Assembly (NCBI GenBank): GCA_012514545.1
Contig: JAAZAC010000187.1
Coordinates: 1 to 6,217, forward strand
Length of the DNA stretch: 6,217 nt
Source: Actinomycetales bacterium
GTDB lineage: Bacteria > Actinomycetota > Actinomycetes > Actinomycetales > Cellulomonadaceae
Direction of reading: 5' to 3'
Positions 1 through 4,794 of the stretch are shown here, piece by piece. Within the stretch, counting starts at the first letter, position 1; the number at the start of each line of letters is the position of its first letter. The notes beneath the pieces are model-generated. The model did no database searches, was not told the origin of the DNA, and was given only the letters and a program-made list of their open reading frames with translations. The translations under genes and the position numbers were made by a program.

Positions 1-499
1 AGGCGACCTCGCACGCGAGCACCGCGGCGGCCAGGAGCAGGCCGACCGGGTCGACGGCCGCCGCGCCGAGCGGGTCCTGCACGACGACGACGCCGGCGCT
101 CGCCGCGGCGGCGCCCGCCAGGACCCGAGGCCGCGGGCGGGGCAGCCGGCCGGCGCGGGGCGCGCCGAGCACGGCGAGGAGCACGGGGGAGGCGCCGACG
201 ACGGCGCCGACGACCGCGGGCTCGACGCGGCGGCCGGCCGCGACGAGCAGGACGTTGAACCCCGCGCTGCCCGTCGCGGCGGCGAGTGCGATGCGGACCC
301 ACTGCGCGCGCGTGGGGCGCACGCGCCCGCCGGGCTCGAGGCGGGGCAGGAGCGCGGCGAGGACGGCGGCCGCGACCGCGTACCGCGCGGCCTGGGCCGC
401 GAGGGCCGGGAGGTCGGCGACCAGGGGCGTCACGGCGATGCTCGCGCCCACGCAGGACGCGGCGACGAGGCAGCTGAGCACGGCGGGGCGGTCGGTCAC
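1..499 (-). CDS. EamA/DMT-family transporter, N-terminal part (3' end beyond the window)
   Basis: This is the N-terminal 166 residues of a multi-pass inner-membrane transporter of the drug/metabolite (EamA, RhaT-like) superfamily; whole members have about 10 helices and 280-310 residues. The visible part has hydrophobic segments at about residues 5-27, 32-52, 68-88, 93-112, 124-141 and 151 onward. The features typical of an EamA repeat are present: 'AARYAVAAAVLAALLP' in helix 2, the short 'EPAVVGAVVGASPVLLAVLG' helix, and a closing 'AGVVVVQDPLG' helix. The GTG start at 499 is chosen because an in-frame TAG lies four codons upstream and the protein then begins 'VTDRPAVLSC'. A second GTG at codon 7 is possible. 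There is no Shine-Dalgarno, and a TAGCGT -10-like box at 506-511 would put transcription start at or near the GTG, so it may be leaderless. It is divergent from the MocR gene, whose operator overlaps its promoter. Substrate is unknown; amino acid or vitamin-like metabolite export is an inference from the MocR partner. Confidence 0.88.
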   Translation of the reverse strand, partial: MTDRPAVLSCLVAASCVGASIAVTPLVADLPALAAQAARYAVAAAVLAALLPRLEPGGRVRPTRAQWVRIALAAATGSAGFNVLLVAAGRRVEPAVVGAVVGASPVLLAVLGAPRAGRLPRPRPRVLAGAAAASAGVVVVQDPLGAAAVDPVGLLLAAAVLACEVA

Positions 500-568
500 G
501 CGGCGACGCTAGGGGCGCCGCTGGACCACTGGACAGGGCCAGTGCCCGCACACTTCACTGGGCCAGTG
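500..568. promoter_or_regulatory. Divergent EamA/MocR promoter region with a double inverted-repeat operator
   Basis: The gap between the divergent starts contains two inverted repeats of the same half-site. CACTGG (527-532) faces CCAGTG (539-544) with 6 bases between, and CACTGG (556-561) faces CCAGTG (563-568) with 1 base between. A direct repeat CTGGAC at 521-526 and 529-534 overlaps the first pair. For the MocR gene, TGGACA (530-535) is one base from the -35 consensus; an 18-base spacer leads to TTCACT (554-559), placing transcription start near 566. For the EamA gene, TAGCGT (minus strand, 511-506) is a -10 candidate, with TGTCCA (535-530) as a weak -35. The repeats therefore cover the -35 of both genes and the start of MocR, as expected for an autoregulated MocR operator. 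The repeats are read directly; the promoter boxes and binding role are inferred. Confidence 0.6.
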
Positions 569-1927
569 CGGATCGACGCGGAGGCCCTCGCGGTGCACCT
601 CGCCGGCCCGGTCCCGCCGTCGGGCCGGACGGCCTGGCTGCGGGCGGGGCTGCGCCGCGCCGTCGTCGACGGCGCGCTCCCGCCGGGCACGACGCTGCCC
701 GGCGCGCGGGCGCTCGCGGCGCGGCTCGGCGTCGCCCGGGGCACCGTCGTCGAGGCCGTGCAGCAGCTCGTCGACGAGGGCTACCTCACGGCACGTCCGC
801 GCTCCGGCGTCGTCGTCTCGTGGCAGCCACTCGCGCGCGGCCCGGCGCCCGCCGCGCCCGTCCCGCGCGTGCCCAGCCCCGGGCAGCCCGACGGCGCGCT
901 CTACCCCCGGGCGGCCTGGGCGCGGCTCGTGCGGGGCGTGCTGGCCCGCGTCCCGGGCGACGACCTCGGCTACCCGCCGCCCGCCGGGCACCCCGAGCTG
1001 CGCGCGGCGCTCGCGGACCACCTGCGGCGCACGCGCGGCGCGGACGTCGACCCGGACGACGTGGTCGTCGTGGCGGGCGTCGCCCAGGTGGGGGCCCTGC
1101 TCGTCGCGGCCGGGCTGCGCCGCTGGGCCGTCGAGCGGCCGGGCTCGCCGGGGCAGGGCGCGCAGCTGCGGCGGCTCGGCGCGCACGTCGTCGAGGCCCC
1201 CGTGGACGACCGGGGGCTCGTCGCGGCGGCGCTGGACGACGGCGGGGCGCTCGACGCCGTCGTCGTCACCGCGGCGCACCAGTACCCGACGGGCTGCGTG
1301 CTGGCGCCCGAGCGCCGCCAGGACCTCGTCCGGCGGGCGCGGGCGGGCGGGTTCGTCGTCGTCGAGGACGACTACGACGCCGAGCTCCGCTACGACCGCG
1401 ACCCCGTGGGCGTGGTCCAGGCGCTCGCCCCCGACGTCGTCGTCCTCGCCGGCTCGGTGTCGAAGACGCTCGCGCCGGCGCTGCGCCTCGGCTGGATGGT
1501 CGCCCCGCCCCGCCTGCGGGCGGCCGTGGTCGCGGCGAAGCACACCGCCGACCTCGGCTCGCCCGTGGTCGACCAGCTCGCGCTGGCCGGGATGCTGACG
1601 TCGGGCGCGTACCTGCGGCACGTCCGGCGGGTCCGGTCCGCGTACCGCGCGCGCCGCGACGCGCTGCTCGAGGCGCTCGCGCGGCGCGCGCCCGGGGTCA
1701 CCGTGACCGGGGTGTCCGCCGGTCTGCACGTGTACCTCGCCGGGCTGGGCGCGCCGGCGGCGCGGCGCGCGCACGCCGCGCTGGAGCGCCTCGGCGTCGC
1801 GGCCCAGGTGGTCCCGGGCGGGCCGGTGCACCTGCCGGGCGACGGGCTGGTGCTCGGCTTCGCGTCCCTGCGGGACGCCGCGGCCGCGGACGCCGCCGCG
1901 CGCGCCGTCGCCGACGCGCTCGGCTGA
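566..1927 (+). CDS. MocR/GabR-type transcriptional regulator (GntR winged helix + PLP-dependent aminotransferase-like domain)
   Basis: A 453-residue cytoplasmic regulator, normal length for the MocR/PdxR/GabR subfamily. A GntR-type winged helix spans about residues 20-86 ('LPGARALAARLGVARGTV' recognition region, then 'VQQLVDEGYLTARPRSGVVV'). A Pro/Ala-rich linker follows to about 110, then a fold-type I aminotransferase-like domain to the end. PLP signatures are intact: 'TAAHQYPTG' (about 235-243), 'VVVEDDYDAELRYD' with D268 and Y270 as the cofactor-ring contacts, and 'GSVSKTLAPALRLGW' with K300 as the Schiff-base lysine. So it probably binds PLP and senses an amino compound or PLP itself. 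Deviations: the usual 'VEDPG' is 'VERPG' near 189-193, and the preceding helix seems a few residues short. Start GTG 566 is preferred because the predicted transcription start falls there and the operator would otherwise be coding; GTG 542, same frame, adds 8 residues and cannot be excluded. Likely target is the divergent EamA gene. Family call is firm; effector unknown. Confidence 0.92.
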   Translation: MRIDAEALAVHLAGPVPPSGRTAWLRAGLRRAVVDGALPPGTTLPGARALAARLGVARGTVVEAVQQLVDEGYLTARPRSGVVVSWQPLARGPAPAAPVPRVPSPGQPDGALYPRAAWARLVRGVLARVPGDDLGYPPPAGHPELRAALADHLRRTRGADVDPDDVVVVAGVAQVGALLVAAGLRRWAVERPGSPGQGAQLRRLGAHVVEAPVDDRGLVAAALDDGGALDAVVVTAAHQYPTGCVLAPERRQDLVRRARAGGFVVVEDDYDAELRYDRDPVGVVQALAPDVVVLAGSVSKTLAPALRLGWMVAPPRLRAAVVAAKHTADLGSPVVDQLALAGMLTSGAYLRHVRRVRSAYRARRDALLEALARRAPGVTVTGVSAGLHVYLAGLGAPAARRAHAALERLGVAAQVVPGGPVHLPGDGLVLGFASLRDAAAADAAARAVADALG

Positions 1928-1948
1928 CCCCGCCGCCCGGGGATCAGC
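1923..1948. terminator. Candidate bidirectional terminator hairpin built from both stop codons
   Basis: GCTGACCCC (1923-1931) pairs with GGGG-A-TCAGC (1939-1948), giving a 9-base-pair stem with one bulged A and a 7-base loop (1932-1938). The TGA of the MocR gene is in the left arm, and the TGA of the convergent oxidoreductase gene (TCA on this strand, 1944-1946) is in the right arm. There is no T tract on either side, so it is not a canonical intrinsic terminator, but GC hairpins without a T run are common at actinobacterial convergent gene ends. Confidence 0.5.
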
Positions 1949-2435
1949 GACCAGGCTCCGGTCCCGCCGCCGGCACCACCCGGAAGACCGGCACCGTCCC
2001 GGCCAGCCGGCGCAGCTCGGCGTCCGACGCGCCCGGCCCCACGCCGAGGTGCGGTCGCGCCCCGGGGGCGACGGCGACGTACCGGCGCAGCACGGGCACC
2101 TGCGCGTCGGCGGGCACCGGCTCGAGCACGACGTCGCGCCGCCTGCCGCGCCGGTGCAGCACGGCGCGCCCGCCCGCCGCGGCGACGTCGCGCACCCAGC
2201 CCGCGCCGGGGCCCAGCATCGACACGAGGTACTCGCCGTCGCCGACGTCGGCGACGGCCAGCGGCACCGAGCGCGCCCGGCCGGAGGCGCGGCCCCGCAC
2301 CTCGAGGACGGCGGCCTGGGGGAGCCGGGCCGGGCCGCGCGCGAACCACCACGCGTCCACGCGGTTCCAGGCCCGCATGAGCCGGCCCGGGCGGCCGCCG
2401 CGGTAGAGGCGGCGCTTGAGGCGGGCGCCGATCAC
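1944..2435 (-). CDS. Nitroreductase/quinone reductase-family protein, Ddn-like (probable F420-dependent oxidoreductase)
   Basis: A 163-residue protein of the DUF385/Ddn family, whose studied members use reduced coenzyme F420 for one- or two-step reduction of quinones, nitroimidazoles and similar compounds. The family fold is a small split beta-barrel. Visible signatures are an amphipathic N-terminal helix (about 5-31, 'MRAWNRVDAWWFARG'), the core 'LEVRGRASGRARSVPLAV' (44-61; family norm like TTGRKSGxxRxxPL), the strand 'DGEYLVSMLGPGAGWVRDVAAAGGRAVLHRRG' around 66-97 (normal PxWxxNLxANPxVxV position), and a C-terminal 'RLAGTVPVFRVVPA'. The tyrosine or histidine often seen after the GW motif is not obvious, so cofactor preference (F420 versus flavin or none) is uncertain. 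The GTG start at 2435 overlaps the stop of the upstream membrane-protein gene in GTGA, a translational-coupling arrangement, and no better start lies downstream. Substrate is unknown. Confidence 0.82.
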   Translation of the reverse strand: MIGARLKRRLYRGGRPGRLMRAWNRVDAWWFARGPARLPQAAVLEVRGRASGRARSVPLAVADVGDGEYLVSMLGPGAGWVRDVAAAGGRAVLHRRGRRRDVVLEPVPADAQVPVLRRYVAVAPGARPHLGVGPGASDAELRRLAGTVPVFRVVPAAGPEPGR

Positions 2436-2878
2436 CGCCGCCGCCAGAGCAGCGTCACCGCGACCAGCCCGACGGCGCAGGGCAGGAGCTGCGCCCAGCC
2501 GAGCGCGGGTGCCAGGCCGACGTCGCCGGAGGTGTCGCGGACGGTCAGCCCCGCCAGCGCCACGGCGACGGCGAGGACGAGCGCGGCCGTGCCCGCGTAC
2601 GGCGCCCAGGCCCGGCCGCGCCGCGCCGCGCGGGCCACGACCACCCAGGTCACCGCGCCCAGCACGCCGACGCTCGTGAGGATCGCCAGGTAGGCGGCGA
2701 CCGCGGCGTCGACCTCCGCGGCGCCGAGGGCGGGGTAGGAGGCGGCGACGTGGCCGGCCAGCACCCGCGTGGTGGCGGCGTCGAGCCAGGCGTACGCGGT
2801 CACGAGCGCGGTCGCCGCGAGCCCGGCCCACAGGACGGGGACGGCAGCGCGCGGGGTGGGGTGCAGGGTCTCGGACAC
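2432..2878 (-). CDS. Small four-helix integral membrane protein of unknown function
   Basis: A 148-residue hydrophobic protein whose family I do not recognise. Predicted membrane segments lie at about residues 13-31 (contains W17 and W31), 61-83, 94-112 and 126-144. There is a basic cytoplasmic-looking loop 'ARAARRGRAW' between helices 2 and 3 and a basic tail 'LLWRRR'. A non-membrane stretch at about 38-58 between helices 1 and 2 is Ala/Val-rich and probably external. No catalytic motif, cysteine pair or conserved charged residue in a helix is evident, apart from a single C134. GTG 2878 is chosen because a strong Shine-Dalgarno (GAGGGAGAGG) sits immediately upstream. The longer in-frame extension to 2923 would run through that site and the promoter. 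It is the first gene of a two-gene operon with the Ddn-like enzyme and is divergent from the TetR gene, so TetR control is likely. Possible roles (partner of the oxidoreductase, small exporter) are guesses. Confidence 0.75.
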   Translation of the reverse strand: MSETLHPTPRAAVPVLWAGLAATALVTAYAWLDAATTRVLAGHVAASYPALGAAEVDAAVAAYLAILTSVGVLGAVTWVVVARAARRGRAWAPYAGTAALVLAVAVALAGLTVRDTSGDVGLAPALGWAQLLPCAVGLVAVTLLWRRR

Positions 2879-2880
2879 GA

Positions 2881-2890
2881 CCTCTCCCTC
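2881..2890 (-). promoter_or_regulatory. Shine-Dalgarno that decides the start of the membrane-protein gene
   Basis: On the minus strand this reads GAGGGAGAGG, followed by two bases and the GTG at 2878. It supports that GTG over an upstream in-frame ATG at 2923, which would place the site inside the coding sequence. Confidence 0.65.
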
Positions 2891-2987
2891 GTTTTGGAAA
2901 GCAACTATCAGAAAGACTGTCACTCGCTCACCCGGCCCGTGTCAAGCGGTGCAGAGAGTCACTGTCAGGGTGCGTTACGCTCTCCGC
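2891..2987. promoter_or_regulatory. Divergent promoter/operator region between TetR and the membrane-protein operon
   Basis: This stretch is visibly richer in A/T than the rest of the window, especially 2891-2924. Three copies of TGTCA occur in the same orientation at 2918-2922, 2940-2944 and 2963-2967, spaced 22 and 23 bases (about two helical turns). The first and third extend to ACTGTCA. TATCAG (2905-2911 region) faces CTGTCA with a five-base spacer, an imperfect inverted repeat that could be a TetR dimer site. On the plus strand TACGCT (2976-2981) is a -10 candidate for the TetR gene. On the minus strand TTGACA (2945-2940) is a perfect -35 hexamer and GATAGT (2909-2904) a -10-like box, although their spacing is too long to pair; GACAGT at 18 bases from TTGACA is the alternative -10. 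Operator function is inferred from the layout. Confidence 0.55.
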
Positions 2988-3608
2988 ATGGCAGGCCTGC
3001 GCGAGCAGTGGCGCCGCACCGCGATCCGCACGATCCAGGAGCGCGCGCTCGACCTCTTCGACGAGCGCGGCTTCGGCGCGGTCACGATCGAGGAGGTCGC
3101 GGCGGCTGCCGGGGTGTCGGCCTCGTCCGTCTACCGGTACTTCGGCACCAAGGAGGGGCTCGTCGTCGCCGACGAGTTCGACACCCTGAGCACCGACGCG
3201 ATCGCCGAGCTGCTCGACCCCGCGGACCCGGTCGGCAGCCTCGTCGAGGTCGTGCGCCGCTACGAGGCGGTGCAGGACGGGCCGGACGGGCCGGGCGACG
3301 GACTCGGCGACCGCGCGGGCGACGGGTCGCGCACCGCGGGCCCGTGGCGCCGCGTGCGCTACTTCTTCACCGAGCCCTCCGTGCGCGCGGCGGCGCTCGC
3401 GACCCTGGACCGCGCGGCCGCCCGCGTCGCGCCGCTGCTCGAGCGCGACGGCGGCCCCGGACCCGCCCAGGCGCGCGTCCTGGCGCACGCGCTCGCCTTC
3501 GGCTACTTCGCCGCGCTCGAGACCTGGCACGACGACGGCGGCACGCGGCCCATCGCCGAGTACGTCGCCGAGGGCCTGGCGCCGCTGCGCCGGGTCTGGT
3601 CGGCCTAG
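2988..3608 (+). CDS. TetR/AcrR-family transcriptional regulator
   Basis: A 206-residue repressor-type protein, typical length for the family. The N-terminal TetR DNA-binding domain covers about residues 10-60: helix 1 'RTAIRTIQERALDLFDERGFGAVTIEEVAAAAGVSAS' region ending in the diagnostic recognition helix 'SASSVYRYFGTKEGLV'. The C-terminal ligand-binding and dimerisation half is all-helical, with a low-complexity Gly/Asp loop at about 97-122 and a final 'FGYFAALETWHDDGG...YVAEGLAPLRRVW'. The C-terminal half resembles actinobacterial TetR proteins, but the ligand cannot be predicted. ATG 2988 is chosen because the domain begins right after it ('MAGLREQWRR'). No Shine-Dalgarno precedes it, and TACGCT ends 6 bases upstream, so the mRNA is probably leaderless. 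The expected targets are its own gene and the divergent membrane protein/Ddn-like operon. Confidence 0.93.
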   Translation: MAGLREQWRRTAIRTIQERALDLFDERGFGAVTIEEVAAAAGVSASSVYRYFGTKEGLVVADEFDTLSTDAIAELLDPADPVGSLVEVVRRYEAVQDGPDGPGDGLGDRAGDGSRTAGPWRRVRYFFTEPSVRAAALATLDRAAARVAPLLERDGGPGPAQARVLAHALAFGYFAALETWHDDGGTRPIAEYVAEGLAPLRRVWSA

Positions 3609-3632
3609 GGGCGCGGCCCGCCCCCTGGGCCG
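3602..3632. terminator. Candidate bidirectional terminator between the TetR and PIG-L genes
   Basis: The convergent genes are 26 bases apart. GGGGCG (3608-3613) pairs with CGCCCC (3619-3624) around a five-base loop, with an outer GGCC/GGCC pair (3602-3605 with 3628-3631). A second, mutually exclusive stem is CGGCCC (3614-3619) with GGGCCG (3627-3632) around seven bases. The TAG of the TetR gene sits at the base of the first stem. No T tract follows. The terminator role is inferred from position. Confidence 0.45.
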
Positions 3633-3634
3633 GC

Positions 3635-4633
3635 TCAGTGGCGCCGGGAGAGCACCTTGGCCGGCGCGTCGGCCAGCTCGTGCACGACGACGTACTGCCG
3701 GCCGGCGCGGATCGCCGTCACCAGGGACTCGACGCAGCGCAGCTGCGTGCACAGCTTCGGGTCGTGGCTCGCGTAGGCGAGGATCGCCTTCGCCTTGAGC
3801 CCGAGCCAGCGGCCGTTGACGTTCGCGGGCTGCGTCCAGCTCGGGTAGCCCGCGTACGCGAGGACCTCGGGACCGGCGTCGGCGTGCGCGACCGCCGAAC
3901 GCGCCAGGAAGGCCGCCGCCGTGTGGTCCGCGTTGTCGCCCTCGCGGAAGCCGATCGTCCAGTCCTGCGCGCGCACGACGGTCGGGCGGAAGTCGTCGAC
4001 GAGCGCGGTGAGGGTGCGGCGCAGGGAGGGCAGGTCGTACGTCGCGGACCCGTCGACGGCGGTGATCGTCTCGATCTCGCCGAGCCAGAGCCGGCGCAGG
4101 CTCTCGTGGCCGTGGACGGCGTTGCCGGTGCCCCGGCGGTTCCCGTCGGGCAGGTGGAGGAAGACGAGCGAGATGCCGGGCGCGGCCGTCAGCGTCGTCG
4201 TGGCGATCGTGCGGCCCTCCGCGACGACGGCGCCGTCCCGCCACTCGTCGTCGACGCCGGCCATCGTGGCGTACGCGGCGCGGATGCCGTCCTCCCGCGC
4301 GCGCCAGTACGTCTCGTCGCGCGCGGCGTCGCCGGTGGTGAGGTAGATCGTCCGCACGCACGCGCCCGCCTCGATGTCGCGCACGATGTCGGGGTTCATG
4401 AAGAGCAGGTCGTCGTCGGGGTGGGCGACCACCTGCAGCGACCGCGCCGCGCACGTGGCGGGCGTCGTCGCGACGGGGACGGCCGTGGCCCGCATCGCGG
4501 GCAGGAGGAGGGTCAGCGCCGTCGCCCCCACCGGCACGGCACCGAGGACGAGCAGGGCGACGAGCACGGGCGCGAGCACCCGCCGCGCCCGCCGCACCCC
4601 GCGCAGCCGCGGGCGACTCACACGTGCCGACAT
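3635..4633 (-). CDS. Exported PIG-L family deacetylase (N-acetylglucosamine-type, zinc-dependent)
   Basis: A 332-residue protein of the PIG-L/LmbE family, which removes N-acetyl groups from sugars using one Zn2+. The first metal motif is 'AHPDDDLLFMNPD' with H71 and D74 as ligands and D73 as catalytic base. The third ligand is H237 in 'EGDNADHTAAAF'. Other family features are 'VRTIYLTTGDAARDETYWRARE' (93-114), 'LPDGNRRGTG' (161-170) and 'SLRRLW...TAVDGSATYDLPSLRRTL' (178-208). A basic N-terminus (residues 1-19, many Arg) followed by a hydrophobic run at about 20-45 indicates a signal peptide or membrane anchor, so it acts outside the cytoplasm and is not the cytosolic mycothiol enzyme MshB. 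Four cysteines (61, 92, 295, 300) all lie in the exported part and may form disulfides. ATG 4633 has a near-perfect AGGAGG four bases upstream. The likely substrate is a cell-wall or exogenous acetylated sugar, but this is inferred. No partner genes adjoin it. Confidence 0.9.
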   Translation of the reverse strand: MSARVSRPRLRGVRRARRVLAPVLVALLVLGAVPVGATALTLLLPAMRATAVPVATTPATCAARSLQVVAHPDDDLLFMNPDIVRDIEAGACVRTIYLTTGDAARDETYWRAREDGIRAAYATMAGVDDEWRDGAVVAEGRTIATTTLTAAPGISLVFLHLPDGNRRGTGNAVHGHESLRRLWLGEIETITAVDGSATYDLPSLRRTLTALVDDFRPTVVRAQDWTIGFREGDNADHTAAAFLARSAVAHADAGPEVLAYAGYPSWTQPANVNGRWLGLKAKAILAYASHDPKLCTQLRCVESLVTAIRAGRQYVVVHELADAPAKVLSRRH

Positions 4634-4637
4634 CCTT

Positions 4638-4643
4638 CCTCCT
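4638..4643 (-). promoter_or_regulatory. Strong Shine-Dalgarno for the PIG-L gene
   Basis: AGGAGG on the minus strand, four bases before the ATG at 4633. It fixes this start and is the best-matching ribosome binding site in the window. Confidence 0.7.
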
Positions 4644-4665
4644 CGCCCCTCGTGGCGCGCCGCGC

Positions 4666-4700
4666 GGGCGCGCGTCAGTGGACGGGCGCAGCGCGCGCCC
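4666..4700. repeat. Nine-base perfect inverted repeat upstream of the PIG-L gene
   Basis: GGGCGCGCG (4666-4674) is exactly complementary to CGCGCGCCC (4692-4700), leaving a 17-base loop. It lies 33 bases before the PIG-L start codon. If transcription starts upstream, for example from the TATCCT -10-like box on the minus strand (4727-4722), the hairpin would form in the 5' leader. Otherwise it may be a terminator arm for transcripts coming from the aminopeptidase gene. Chance pairing is fairly likely in such GC-rich sequence. Confidence 0.4.
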
Positions 4701-4770
4701 GGGCGGGAGGGGCCGCGTCAGAGGATAGCGGCGCCGCGCGGCCGGACCTGGGACGTCTCGCCCTGGCCCG

Positions 4771-4786
4771 GCCGCCGCGCGGCGGC
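4771..4786. terminator. 16-base perfect palindrome just past the aminopeptidase stop
   Basis: GCCGCCGCGCGGCGGC is a perfect palindrome beginning 9 bases downstream of the aminopeptidase TGA (minus strand). It can form a six-pair stem with a four-base GCGC loop. Its position suggests a transcription terminator or an RNA 3'-end stabiliser for that gene, although no T run follows. Confidence 0.4.
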
Positions 4787-4794
4787 GCGTCGGC

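Noticed and set aside
509..1831. Long open reading frame antisense to the MocR gene (about 440 codons)
   Set aside because: Its product is Arg/Pro/Ala low-complexity without any family motif, while the plus strand encodes clear MocR domains; long spurious frames are expected at this GC content.
2436..2831. Possible N-terminal extension of the Ddn-like protein up to 2831
   Set aside because: The extension would be an Arg/Gly/Ala-rich shadow of the membrane-protein gene; the GTG at 2435 with its four-base overlap is the sensible start.
2928..4454. Minus-strand open frame of about 508 codons over the TetR and PIG-L genes
   Set aside because: It is out of frame with PIG-L and antisense to TetR, with low-complexity Arg-rich product and no recognisable motif.
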